Shown here: piece after piece, positions 1 through 10,599 of the stretch
How positions within the stretch are numbered: the first letter of the stretch is position 1
Layout: each line of letters starts with the position of its first letter
Assembly: GCA_039654915.1 (NCBI GenBank)
Contig: CM077593.1
Span: forward strand, 76,984,501-77,048,500
DNA: 64,000 bases
Direction of reading: 5' to 3'
Origin: Aquilaria yunnanensis
Taxonomy: Eukaryota; Streptophyta; Magnoliopsida; Malvales; Thymelaeaceae
Translations under genes and position numbers: made by a program
The notes under the pieces: generated by a model
What the model saw: the letters and a program-made list of their open reading frames with translations, nothing else
Told to the model about the DNA's origin: nothing
The model's database searches: none

Positions 1-441
1 GTAGTTATGCTCAGAAGGTTAAGGCATGTCCAAGCAGGGGCATGTCCAAGGTTCCTGTTAGAGATTCCCCAACTATATTTTTCATTTTCTACCAGTCCCT
101 TGGTGATACGAGGACCCCTTTAGAGGTTGGATCTCTTCTGAAGGTGGTTAAAGATAGCCCATCGGGACCTCATACCATGTTCAGGAGGTCACTGAATGTT
201 GATGGTGGCCACCTTTTATAATCGAGGTTTGTTAAGTTAGCATCCGGAGGTGATGTTTTGCCAAAATCGAAGTCAGCTGTGCTTCAGTTCGAGGTTGGTG
301 CCCAGTCTTCTCTGAGCTTGGTCCCTTGATCTCCTAAGGGTGGGTTTTAGCATCCTACCGAGATTAATGTTATCACCTTCCAAAGGCAGTGTGGGGTTTG
401 AATATCTTATGGTCTTATGGCATTAGCCATTCAGCTATCAA
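1..441 (-). repeat. Partial LTR of a Tat-type element (B family), cut by window start
   Basis: Read on the minus strand from 441, this begins TGATAGCTGAATGGCT and follows the LTRs at 9,785 and 37,450 along its length, including the shared stretch ending in CTGAGCATAACTAC. It covers roughly the first 440 of about 760 LTR bases; the rest lies outside the window. It interrupts the LTR of element A exactly at 441/442. Whether it is a solo LTR or the end of a complete element cannot be seen. Confidence 0.85.
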
Positions 442-1038
442 ATTTCTTCCCCTTCTACCTAGTAATGGCCCATATTTACTCTAGGAGAGTCTTACGCAAG
501 ATTAACTAGGTTTTTTAGAAGTTAAAACTCATCCAAATCAAATTTGAGACAGTTTTGGTCAAAATACTAATCCAAGTGCAAAAAACTCTTGAGCTGCTCA
601 TTTAGCTCCAGACTTTATGCAAAATTTCAATTTAGCCCAACTTTTGCCTAATTTGTCAAATTAGCCTAAAGCTTTGCAAAAATTACCAGATTTCCCTAGA
701 ATTTCATGATTTTACCAGATTGAATCAAACTCTCTAAAATTGATGAATTTGCCCCAAACTTTTTAATTTTCCGAAGAATCCTTTAAAGACCCTCAGTTTC
801 CACCCTGATTTTTCCCTTTTTCCTAAATCAACCCTGCAAAATCTTTAGGACTCCAAATTAGTACCTAAACTAAATTAAATCCTGTTTTTACCCTAGATGA
901 ATATTTTAATTCCTAAAATTAATAACACAAGAAAAAGACCAAATTGCCCCCTACAAAACAAAATGCTCATAAACTAACTTTTCCTAACATGGAACTAACA
1001 TAAAAGAAAATGCACCTTGACAAAATTGGGTGTCAACA
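442..1038 (-). repeat. 3' LTR of element A (partial)
   Basis: It closely matches 31,427-32,023 over its whole length, starting at AATTTCTTCCCCTTCTACC on the plus strand. On the minus strand it starts TGTTGACACCCAATTTTG at 1,038, directly after a polypurine tract. The remainder of this LTR lies beyond the insertion at 441 and outside the window. Confidence 0.88.
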
Positions 1039-1054
1039 GTTGCCCCTCTTTGCA
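1039..1054 (-). other. Polypurine tract of element A
   Basis: The minus strand reads TGCAAAGAGGGGCAAC immediately before the LTR start TGTTGACACC. This is the usual plus-strand primer position for an LTR retrotransposon and fixes the orientation of element A. Confidence 0.8.
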
Positions 1055-1560
1055 TGTTTCATGGAGCAAGATGCATGCAAAGCTATTATGAAATTTTGTT
1101 CGACACTTGACTTGGATGATGAGAACCTTCTTTTTGCCAAAAATCTTGAGGAGAAAAACCTCATTCTCATCCCCTTTGAGGTTAGAGAACCTTCCTTGTT
1201 ATCTCTACAGTAGCAACTTTCTTACTATTTAAGAATCTAAGGAGAAAAACCCATTCCTCGTTTCTTACCAAGCTAAGGAACCCTCATTGCCTTTTTACAA
1301 TAGGAACCTTCGTATTATAAAAATCCAAGCCTAGGAACTTTCCTAGGCTTTTGCAATAAGAACCTTCCTATTTCTTCCAACCTATGAGGAAAAATCTTTC
1401 CTCTTTCTTGAGGGGTTAAGGAACCTTCCTAATCTTTTTCTCCACATAAATCTTTCTATAGAAGAAAGAAACTCTTTTCTCAATTCTTTTAGCTTTCGTT
1501 GAGAACCCTCTCTCACCATGGTCTAAGAGGTATAAAACCCTTTCTTTGCCACATTTTTTT
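1055..1560 (-). repeat. Diffuse short repeats between PPT and tandem arrays of element A
   Basis: No gene is seen. The stretch carries many degenerate copies of AGGAACCTTC or GAGGAAAAA, for example around 1,250-1,440. They look like worn forms of the arrays that follow, with no fixed period. It is part of the noncoding 3' region of element A. Confidence 0.5.
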
Positions 1561-1995
1561 TTCATTTTGAGGTAGAGAACTCTGTCTCTTTTTCACCTCC
1601 AAATTCTTTTAAAGTAGAGAACCCTGACTCTGTACCACCCCGAAATTCTTTTAAGGTAAAGTGCCTTGACTCTTTACCACCTCTGATAACCTTTGAGGTA
1701 AAGAACTACAATTCTTTACCACTTCTAAATTCTTTTGAGGTAGAGCACCCTAACTCTTTACCACCTTTGATGACCTTTAAGGTAGAGAACCCTGTCTTTT
1801 TACCACCTCTAAATTCCTTTAAGGTACAGCACCTTTACTCTTTACCACCTCTAATGAGTTTTGAGGTAGAGAACCCTATCTTATTAAAACCGCTAAATTT
1901 CTTTGAGGTAAAGCACCCTAACTCTTTACCACATCAAAAAATGCTTGAAGTAGAGAACCCTATCTTTTTACCACCTCTAAATTCCTTTGAGAAAA
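1561..1995 (-). repeat. Tandem repeat, about 42-43 bp unit, about 10 copies
   Basis: The plus-strand core GGTAGAGAACCCT or GGTAAAGCACCCT recurs near 1,562, 1,613, 1,655, 1,697, 1,738, 1,780, 1,823, 1,864, 1,908 and 1,950, each followed by a TTTACCACCTCTAAATT-like half. Two variants tend to alternate, giving a dimeric period of about 85 bp. It lies between the PPT and the missing pol of element A, where Ogre/Tat elements often carry tandem repeats. Confidence 0.85.
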
Positions 1996-2039
1996 AGAAT
2001 ACTTTGCCTTTGAAAATTTGGTTTAACCTTGTAGTGGGT

Positions 2040-2690
2040 GTGATGAGGTAAAGAAACAATTCTCCTTTAAAACCTCAATTTGACTCAAACTATAAGGAAC
2101 AGAGTGGCAAGGTAGAGAAACCTTTCCCATTTAAAACCTTAGTTTGACCTAAGTTATGAGGAAGAAAAGTACCTTTCTTTGGAACCTCAGTTAAGCTTTC
2201 CCTTAATGGATGAGGTAGAGAAACTTTTCTAATTTAAAACATCAGTTTGACCCAAATCATGAATAAGAGAATTACCTTCTCTTGGAAACCTCGGTTTAGC
2301 TTTCCTTTATGTGACGAGGTAGAGAAATCTTTCTTGTTTAAAACCTTGGTTTGACTCAAATTATGAGGAAGCGATTTACCTTCATTTTGGAACCTTGGTT
2401 TAGCTTTTCTTTGAATATGATGTGGTAGAGAAATCTTTCTCATTTAAAACCTGAGTTTAACTCAAATTATGAGGAAAATAGTTACCTTCTCTTTGAAGCC
2501 TCGGTTTAGCTTTCCTTTAAATGTGATGAGGTAGGTAAAGCTTTCCTATTTAAAACCTCGGTTTGACTAAAAGTACATAGAAGAGAATTATCTTCTCTTT
2601 GGAACCTCGATTTAGCTTTCCTTTGAATGTGATGAGGTAGAGAAACCTTTCTCATTTAAAACCTCAGTTTAACTTATATGTCATTTGATC
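2040..2690 (-). repeat. Tandem repeat, about 105 bp unit, about 6 copies
   Basis: GGTAGAGAAA-type cores lie at about 2,111, 2,214, 2,318, 2,424, 2,530 and 2,636, spaced 103-106 bp. Each is followed by a TTTAAAACCTCAGTTTGAC segment and a CCTCGGTTTAGCTTTCC segment. The unit shares its start with the neighbouring 42-bp unit, so the arrays are probably related by expansion. Noncoding part of element A. Confidence 0.88.
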
Positions 2691-3199
2691 TCAATTTGGA
2701 TAAACTTACTTGGACCGTAAAACTTCAATCACTCAAATAGCATTAAGAAATTTAGTCTCACACCCTTGGTAGATGTTAAGTGGTTAAAACACTCTTTCTC
2801 TTTCCCTTTGTCCAAATTGTCTCCTTTTAATGTGCTTTGACTGAATTCCTCCTTAGCTACCTACACCAAGCTTTATTAAAACCTACTTATGATAAAAGCA
2901 TGATGAAAATGATACGATGATGCTCATGATGCATGCTTCTTGATATTTGCATTCTTAGAATGACCTTGACAAAAATGATGATGCATAAGTGAATTCTATG
3001 ATTGCCTCTTTTGATTTTTTTCGTTAAGTTATTTTGAAATTCTTCTTACCTCACCATGGATTTCGTGCTATTTGAAGGTTCAATTATCAATGTATCTTTG
3101 TTCTCTTTTTTTTTTTTTTTTATGATCGTGATCCCACTTACTTATTGCCTCCATTATCATATGAACGATTGCTTTTCTTTAAACTTAAGTTCTGATCCA

Positions 3200-4450
3200 T
3201 AAAACTTGCCCCCTTATTTATTGAGCTTTTTTGCTGGTAGTGTTCTCCTTGTGCTTTGCAAAGATTACATTGCCCCCTGAATATGCTATGTATGTGGATA
3301 AATGAATCAACTCCCTTGGACTTATAAAGGTGATGCGAACCCCGATGGTATAAAGACCATGAAACGCGCCCAAGATGAGATTCAAGCTCCACAAGACATC
3401 AAAAAGACTGGGTTTAAAACCCCCACCCCTAATCAACCTGTGATTAGAAACGAGAAGTATAGAACTCCAAGAACACAAGCACACTTGTGCACCAAGGCAG
3501 TCCACAAAGAACCAAAGAGAAAACCTCTCCAAAGAGCAATATTATTTCGAAACTTTTCTGTATGTTTACATCCAGAATATGTGCCTTTATATAGGCCTAA
3601 ACTAGGGTTAAAAGCTAGGCAAAATTCGCAGCCTAAATCCCTTAGGAATCCTAGATACAAAGACATAGGAAATCCAAGTCAAATTAGGACTCTAATTCCT
3701 AGTTTGAACAAGTTTAATAAATGCAGCGTATTCCACTTGTCCAAAATGATTTAAAACTATTCCATAGCCTAAATAACTTCCTAAATAATGTATCTAAATA
3801 GGATTTGAACGAAAATAAAATATAAATACAAGATTAAACCCGAAATCCCCCAAATAGTCTTCTCAGGTGGTTCCTGCTTGTGTCTTCAACTTCAAGCTGA
3901 AATTCAAACTTGATGCAACCATTATTTCTCAAAATGAAAAGCATGAAAGTTGTAGATATCTTTCTTAGCTTTGAAATGACACCTGAACCACACAAAACGG
4001 ACATCTGAATCCAAAGATATGACCAAAATACTGCAACTTCTTCTGAACCAGCGATCACTCGTAAATCGCGACTTTGAAGCTAAATTGGACCTCCTTAACG
4101 TGAAAAATGGGTTTCACGGTCTTCATATGATTTGTAGCTCCAGATGTTAGCTTTCCAATGAATCAAGAATTACGCAATTCTGATCCGTTTAGCTCAAGAT
4201 ATTATTTTTCTACCAGAATATCGCCAGTCTGTCAACATCCAAGCTTGGCCATCATCTCCATATGATTCCTTCCATGTTCCAGCAGCTCCCATCCTTAGTT
4301 GTGCCTTCTTTGATCGTATCAAAAGGTCATGCCTTTCTAAACCTTTGTGTGGTACTCGATTGTAAATTTCTCTTGTAAGAAATACATCTTCTTAAAGAAA
4401 GTCTCAAGCTATCTTTTCACTTTTAAGTCCGTACACATTAATGAATAACA
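3200..4450 (-). repeat. LTR-like segment with TATA box, minus strand (boundaries uncertain)
   Basis: Read on the minus strand there is a long noncoding U3-like part (about 4,400-3,600), then TATATAAA at 3,593-3,586 in the context CCTATATAAAGGC, then a leader-like part down to about 3,200. This layout resembles an LTR promoter. I could not find matching ends or a target-site duplication. It could be a solo LTR inserted in element A or native 3' sequence of A. Confidence 0.35.
3586..3593 (-). promoter_or_regulatory. Candidate TATA box in LTR-like segment
   Basis: The minus strand reads TATATAAA flanked by GC-richer bases (CC before, GGC after), a typical plant TATA context. Confidence 0.4.
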
Positions 4451-5799
4451 ATTTAGCCTCGAAGAAAAAATTTCATCAATTTGTAGAGCTTGAAAAAATA
4501 ATTTATGATCTCTGTATTTGATTAAAATGTCCTATTATTCTTCCCCTTTTCAACTAAAAAATGTAAAATGTACATGGCAAAAAGGTATAAATAGGTTTCA
4601 AAACTATAGCCTTTTAAATGAATAAGAATAATATCGAGAGGCAAATGTTAGGTTGAGAGGTAGGTTTAAGTGGTGTAAAAGAAGGGCTTTTTAATACTAC
4701 TCGTGAGTAGATCTGATTGCCTTAAAAAAGTCAATAGTGACAACCTTAAACTTACCACCTTTTCCAGAAAGTCAAACCTCATTTATTGCCCCCCAACTCT
4801 CATAATCTATATGTAAACTTACTTTGAATGTTGCCTTTATCTTCTAAACTGCCTTTGCAAGTTTTCAGTCTAGAATCCATAGCTCACTTTTTCTTTTTCT
4901 TTTTCTTTTCATTTCTTTTCCTTCTTTTACTTTAACTTTTGCCTAGGTTGTGTTGGAGAGTAGCAACCCAGCAAGCCCTTATCTTTTCATTCTTTTATGT
5001 TTTTTTAGGCTATGATTTTGACATGTGATGTGCTAGATATCCTTCCTTAAGCGAGATGACTCAAGTGACATTAGCTGCTCGTGCTACTCTCAGTCCTTTA
5101 TTTCTTTTGAATTTCCCTTGTTGCCTTCTAACGGAAGGGATGAACTTTTTTCCTTTATGGAACTTGCATTGTAGAGAACTAAGAACATTTTCTTGTCTTG
5201 AGCATTCATGAGAATTGGGATGCCACTAAGCCATTTAATATGAGGATTATCTTCTTTGGAAGCTAACTAAGAAATTTTTGCAATGACATTGATAACCACT
5301 GTAAACTTCATCTTGCTTTTGTATGATGAGAGTTAAGGTGCAACATTTAAGATCCTTCTTACTAGATTTTATGACATTTTCAAGATCACTAGCGTCAAAT
5401 CTCCCTTAACTTTCATTTTTACCCATGAGTAGCATTGTCATATTTTTATTTGTTTATGAAAGAAAGTGAAATGGCAAGTAGGGTGAAATGGATGGTATGA
5501 TGGCAAAAATGGTGAAATGGAAGTGAAATGTGGATTTTTATTGGAAGGCAATGAAATGCACATGTTACATCTACTTATTGAAAAAGAAAGGAATAACAGG
5601 TGTCCATTTAACAAAGACTACACTCTAGATTCTAAACTAAATCTAGGAGATTTTTACTATTAAATTACTTTGGCAAGCTCTCAAAGATACAAGTTCACTC
5701 AAAGGATTCCTTGTTATTCAAAAGTGTGAATGAACTGCTAGGTCGAATCTAATTTGGAGACCTTCCAAAGTAAATCTAATTCCAACTCAAGATATTCAC

Positions 5800-6158
5800 T
5801 TTCAATTACCAATCACGTTGGGATTTAGCCATTTGGAATCAATCAACTGTTGAATCTTGAGTTTCAATGCCACACAATTTTTAGTTTAATCCCTGGTTGA
5901 GCCTGTGTAGTAGTCACACTGAGCATTTGGATTACACCAACTTGGAAGATAAGGCCACCTAATCTTTGCTACTATTGGTATGGGCGACAGCAAGTTTGAC
6001 TCTATGAGCTAAGGGGTTAGCTCGGTGTAGCGTGTAGAAAATAGATCAACCTAAGTAGCTTTCTTCCCTCAAGTGGCATGTGGTACTGATGGAGGAGCCT
6101 TGAAGACTACTGCGTCACTATGACATCCTTTCCCCTCCAATGTAAAGGCTAAACTATC
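5800..6158 (-). pseudogene. gag: Element A gag, C-terminal part with zinc-finger-like motif
   Basis: Translated on the minus strand from 6,158, this holds the Ogre/Tat gag C-terminal signature: a LLSPIPI segment, a WCNPNAQCDYYTGS segment and then KNCVALKLKIQQLID, ending in a KWLNPN-like tail. The Cys/His residues of the modified nucleic-acid-binding motif are partly kept (Cys in QCDY, Cys in KNC); the expected Gly-His is replaced and followed by a stop. The frame carries several stops and is dead. It connects to the N-terminal part at 7,599-8,345 once the solo copia LTR and one copy of its target duplication are removed. In a working element this would be the structural capsid protein forming virus-like particles in the cytoplasm. 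Confidence 0.75.
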
Positions 6159-6163
6159 TAAAG
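6159..6163. other. Target-site duplication of solo LTR F1 (left)
   Basis: TAAAG on the left pairs with CAAAG at 7,594-7,598 on the right, four of five bases matching. This supports a single insertion into the gag of element A. Confidence 0.65.
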
Positions 6164-7593
6164 TGTTAGTGTTGTGCCCAAAAGCCAATCATGGATGACT
6201 GTATTTTGCACATTAAGTCATCATATTTTATTGAGGCATTAATCCAGTAACTGTGTTTGTTGTTTTGTTTTTGCATAATGTAATAAACATAATTAAAACC
6301 CTAGAATAATGATTTTCTTAAATGTCCCTGGTCTAGTATTAATGTGGAGCTAGTTGCAATAATACATAAAGACTAGCATATGTGGAGACTAATATAAGAT
6401 ATGTAGTCTACAAATGGGTACAAGTTGAAGAACTTGTGTATTGGACTGACCCACCATTAGAACGCTACATGGATCGTTATATGAGTCGCATAAGTGATTG
6501 TCATAGTGTCATAAGTGATTCTTATTATATGCAGTCCTTTGACCTAAGGTCATTAAGGTTCCTTACATGTAAGTCACATACTTTAATACTTCCCTTTGTT
6601 GCTCGTAACTGAGTGAAGATGAATGAGGTCATTGGGTATGTCACATATCATGTGGAGGGTTTTGTATGATCAAGATGGGATTTGTCCCTCCTATGTAATG
6701 GGAGTGATACCTTCGGGCCGTGAGACTAAGAAAATGTATGGCCATGCTTGGATGAGTTGATATACAATATAATGTCATTAGTTTGAGTTAGTCGACTTGG
6801 TAATCAAGAAACCATAGATCAGGTTATACGAGAGTAACACATTCCATGTCTTGTGCTTGGTCTTGATATCTTGGACAAAGGGACAGTGGCATATACAGAT
6901 AATGATCATAGAGGTTTAGTTAAATCACCGACTATCTTGTCACTTGGGTAACAATGATGTGTTGCTAGACCTCGCTTATTGGTTATGATCATGAATGTGA
7001 TTTACGATCATTGCCAATCTGATAGGAGGCTATTGCGTGACACACATATAGCCAATTAGATTATTTGAGTTCATGGGCCAAATTGTTTAGCATTGGTTTC
7101 ATGATAATTTCGTATTAATAATTGGCCCAAAGGTTGAGCCATTATTAGGCCCAAAATTAAACCTAATTAGATTAGGGCTTTGAAACCCATTAGGCTTAGG
7201 AGTTGAGTTTCACTGTAAATAAATCATATAGTGAGAAATTCACAGCCCTTGCCTTAGACTCCTTAAGGATGAAATCAAAAGAGTTCTGAGAGTTTTAGCC
7301 AAACTTTTCTCTCACCATTCCTTGGAGGACATAAGCTAGCACTATGAGTGCAAAAGGAATGCATCTGCCGTGACGTGGTGGAGGCATGGTGATCTTGAGA
7401 GGCTTGTGTAGATACCATAAAGAGCTTGAACATGTCAATTGTTCAATTTTTGTGATTTGACTCAACAGTTGGGTGAAAGATCTCAACCGAACTAGGTATA
7501 AATTTTTTAACACCCCATTTATCCCATTTCACTTGGATCCTAGAGGGTTTCGATTATCTTTTGCTGCACTTGTTTGGCTGCCAAAACCCAACA
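6164..7593 (+). repeat. Solo LTR F1, Ty1/copia family F
   Basis: It starts TGTTAGTGTTGTGCCC and ends CCAAAACCCAACA, about 1,430 bp, matching the LTRs at 15,931, 23,142 (inverted) and 39,985 (inverted). The 39,985 copy is attached to a copia RNase H, which gives the class. There is no internal region, so this is a solo LTR left by LTR-LTR recombination. It splits the gag of element A, and the gag frame resumes on both sides. Confidence 0.9.
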
Positions 7594-7598
7594 CAAAG
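7594..7598. other. Target-site duplication of solo LTR F1 (right)
   Basis: CAAAG, partner of TAAAG at 6,159-6,163. Confidence 0.65.
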
Positions 7599-8345
7599 CG
7601 CTAATGCATTGAACATCTTCTATTAATTTTCCTGATTTTATACGATATTCCATTCTTTCTCCAAATAACATGATATCGGAGAAGCTATTAGAGGCAATTC
7701 TGACTAACTTTTCAAACTCTTCAATGTATTTGTAATTGTTCAAAAAGGCATGGACAAGGTTAGCCCAATATTTGATATTTTTGGAACTCAAACTCATGTA
7801 CCATTACAATGCGTACTTGGTGAGACTTTCTTGAAAAGGAGCCATCCGTACTTTCTCATCCTTGGTGAGATGTTGCATCCTTCTTAGAAAGACGGTGAGA
7901 TGACCATGCGGTGAGCTCATCCCATCGAATTTCACAAATTCTGCCACCCTAGAATTTGAGGGAATTACCACATTAGGTAGCAACCAAAGGTCATGCATGA
8001 AAACAGATATGAATGTGGTGCCTCCTTCAATAGCTTGAAGTCTCTTATCTATGGTCTCAAGCTTTTAAGCATCCCTTTCCTCTCCCAGCAGTGTCTTCTT
8101 TTTCTCATAGAAAGGATTGTGCCTTAAATGAATGCCGTTTGATGATCCTGAATCCTAAAAAATCTTTTCTTGAACTGGAACTCATTGTAGAGTGAATCCC
8201 GAGGGTAGATGGGATCCTGCGGGTCTTTAATGGTGGTTTGGATCTCTTTCCCCTTATTTAGCTCCATTAACTACTTCATTTGTTCTACCGTACTCACTAT
8301 ATTTGACTCAAGCTCATCAAAATGCCCTACCATTTGCTTCACCAT
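7599..8345 (-). pseudogene. gag: Element A gag, N-terminal and central part
   Basis: An ATG at 8,345-8,343 is a possible start. The minus-strand frame shows the hallmarks of plant Ty3/gypsy gag in order: a RLQAIEGG segment, then VVIPSNSRVAEFVKFDG, a GHLTVFLRRMQ segment, FQESLTKYALYW with a frame break before MSL, a WANLVHAFLNNYKY segment, and finally SFSDIMLFGERMEYRIKSG. The usual block between the AFLNNYKY and NSFSDI motifs is missing, so there is an internal deletion. Stops occur near the N terminus and after the FQFKKRFF segment. It is the capsid gene of element A, cut at its 3' side by solo LTR F1. Confidence 0.82.
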
Positions 8346-8914
8346 TAGTCTTGTTCAAAGTCGAGTTGGATATCAGGGTTGAGTGCCAATTTTTACCTTC
8401 TTTAAGGTGAGATTCATTTTATTAAAATTTATATGATGTAGTGCATGCATACATTGGGTGAACTTGATTGTCCACTATAGTGGAACTTCAAGACTTCTTG
8501 TTGACATAAGAAATAAAAAAGTGAGTATTGTTTGATGCGTGATTTTGATGCATGAAGGGAAGAAAGTTTGCTAAAAAAATCATTAGGACAACAAAAGAAA
8601 AAGCAAGATTAGTATGAAGTTAGAATAGAATTGATATGGAGAAATAACATATGAGATACTATGAGAAGAGAAATCAAAGTTACAAAGAGAAAAGGTACAC
8701 GAACAAAGCAATAGAAATGGTCAAATGACAAAAGTTAGTTACATAACATAGAACAAGTTATGAGAACAATGAAATAATGTGTCTTTTTATGGAAATCCTA
8801 GTGAATGGATCCATGGCCACTAAATGCAAGGTTGGTTTTTCTGAACGATGGGTTATGGGTCAGTTCTCAAATCCCTTTCATCAGGAAGGCTTAAGTCAAG
8901 TTGTAGCTTTCATG
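8346..8914 (-). other. Untranslated leader of element A
   Basis: This lies between the PBS and the gag start on the minus strand. No coding remnant was recognised; it is purine-rich on the plus strand from about 8,500 to 8,770. This is the place for packaging signals and splice sites in Ogre-type elements, but none can be assigned by eye. Confidence 0.5.
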
Positions 8915-8932
8915 GTCCCATGGAGTGACTAT
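8915..8932 (-). other. Primer binding site of element A (degenerate)
   Basis: The minus strand reads TAGTCACTCCATGGGACC. This resembles the Ogre/Tat primer site TGGCGACTCC..TGGGGACC apart from a one-base gap and a few substitutions. It lies directly inside the LTR end at 8,933. Confidence 0.65.
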
Positions 8933-9784
8933 TGACACATTCAGGAAATGCTACTTACTACTATGGATTAGAGAAAGTGCAAAGAGTATTGTCTCACACG
9001 ACTAGCCTAACCTAGGTGTTTTGTAAAACTTGGTTAAGGCGAGCTTGGGTAATTAGCTCATTATGTAAGTTGAGGCGTGTGCAAGTTGGAACCTAAAAAA
9101 AACATAACACATCAAATCAATATATCAAGAAATAAACAAGAAAGAAAAAGAGGAAAACAAAACCCTCTTATGGCTAGACTCATCCTCAATGAAGTCACCA
9201 ACCTGTACCAATGTGTTTTTAGGATTCGCCATGAAACAGTTTCACCTAGGTCAACTGGATACCTGTTATGATCTACGAAAGATTCTAAGATCGTGAGTCA
9301 GTTAAGCTAAGATAACCTTAGTATAGCCCCTGAAAATTGGTACCATGGGATTTGGTTTTATCTTTTCCTAACTCTTTATTTTCTTTGCATGATCGTTAAT
9401 AAAAAATAATTTTTATAAATTTTGTATAATTATGCTTAATTTTTAATTCCAATCTGTGAATCTTACCAAACCAACAAGATATGGAATAAGAGATGTCCTT
9501 AAAATTTTAGGGCTTTACCAAATCCATGAAGAATTTAGAAAGAACATTTTGTTCCAAGTCGTGAGTCTTATCAGACCAATCAGATTCGAATAAATAATCA
9601 ACCTCAGGATTTTATCAAATTCACTAAGAACAGATCTTTGAAGATTTACTAAATATCTTGCAATTTGCCTCAATTTAATCTCTTTCTAATTTCTAAAAAT
9701 TTAAATTGTCTAATATAACGAATAATTCTTCCATGTCATCAACTTTAAGATGCATTGTGAGATAAAAATTAAACCATTCCAAAG
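8933..9784 (-). repeat. 5' LTR of element A, inner (U5) part
   Basis: It runs from TGACACATTC, next to the PBS, to the point where element B inserted. Its outer part continues at 30,709-32,023; together they make an LTR of about 2.16 kb. The matching part of the 3' LTR is outside the window, so the assignment rests on the PBS and on element B lying exactly between the pieces. Confidence 0.65.
9780..9784. other. Target-site duplication of element B (left)
   Basis: CAAAG, compared with TGAAG at 30,709-30,713: three of five bases match, and both differences are transitions. Confidence 0.45.
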
Positions 9785-10546
9785 TGATAGCCAAAGGGCT
9801 ATCGCCCATAAGACCCTCGGATATTCACCCCCACATAGCCATCGAGTTGTGATACCACCAGTCTCAGAGGGATGATAAAACCCATCCTTATGAGATCAGG
9901 GGACTAACCTCGCAAAAGGACTAAGCATCAACCTCACATAAGATTTACAACTGACCTCGATTCTGGTACATCATCATCTTCAGATGGTAACTTAGCCTAC
10001 CTCAAAATTGGAAGTTTGCCACCCTTGGTGTAAAAGAAAATGCCAAAGACTGTCTAGGCCTCCGATAGGTTATCTTTAACCACTTTAGGCAGAGATCCAA
10101 CCTCCGAAGGGGTCTTCATATCACCGAAGCGCTATGGAAAAAAATGACAAATACGGTTGAGGAATATCTAATAGCAACCTCACACACGCCCCTACTCAGA
10201 TGTGCCCCAACCATCTGAGCATAACTACAACCTCTCTCGAGGTATGGACTAAATCTGACCAACCATGCATCCTGATCTGCTCGGCTCGAGTTTCATGACC
10301 TCTTCCCTCAGGTCTTCTATAAATACTCAAGGAAGCTTATAGCTAATATATATGGGACACCTTCTACCTACTTTCTACTCTTAGCTACTTCTCTCTTGTA
10401 AACTAAATTGGGCATTGGAGACTCATGCCCTAGAAAATACTCCAGAGAGCTCCTAACCCAAGTTCTTCGAGTGCTATAGATACCACTCAGGAGAAGACTT
10501 ACCGGAGGTCTACCATGTCCTACTTTGATGATGCCCTTGGCCACCA
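9785..10546 (+). repeat. 5' LTR of element B
   Basis: It starts TGATAGCCAAAGGGCTATCG and ends GGCCACCA just before the PBS, 762 bp. The same family is at 1-441 (inverted), 30,505-30,708 (deleted) and 37,450-38,174. The first bases form a small inverted repeat (ATAGCCAAAGGGCTAT), conserved in the other copies. Confidence 0.9.
10318..10325 (+). promoter_or_regulatory. TATA box of element B 5' LTR
   Basis: TATAAATA occurs at the same place in the related LTR at 37,943, so it is a conserved promoter element and transcription should begin shortly downstream. Confidence 0.65.
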
Positions 10547-10565
10547 TTTGAAACCGTCTGTGGGA
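10547..10565 (+). other. Primer binding site of element B
   Basis: TTTGAAACCGTCTGTGGGA resembles the Tat consensus TTTGGCGCCGTCTGTGGGA with two changes, and lies directly after the LTR end. Confidence 0.75.
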
Positions 10566-10599
10566 AATCATTCCCAGGTCACGGTCGTAAAGACTCGAT

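Larger units (their letters stand above)
2691..5799 (-). other. Noncoding stretch of element A where pol would be expected
   Basis: Apart from an LTR-like block at about 3,200-4,450, nothing identifiable is seen. I looked on both strands for protease (DTG or DSG), RT (YxDD), RNase H and integrase signatures and found none. The sequence is AT-rich with short homopolymers, for example the T run near 3,105. Either pol was deleted, or the element was always a gag-only derivative. Confidence 0.6.

Noticed and set aside
442..470. Purine-rich run (minus strand) next to the LTR start at 441, looking like a PPT
   Set aside because: The same run occurs at 31,427 in the other LTR of element A without a B-type LTR beside it, so it is target sequence, not the PPT of the inserted element.
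3095..3125. T run possibly marking a LINE or SINE poly(A) tail
   Set aside because: No LINE or SINE body or target duplication next to it; simple homopolymer growth is enough.
3302..3754. 150-codon plus-strand open frame in element A
   Set aside because: No known motif; it overlaps open frames on the other strand, lies across an LTR-like leader and TATA box on the minus strand and has low-complexity basic composition.
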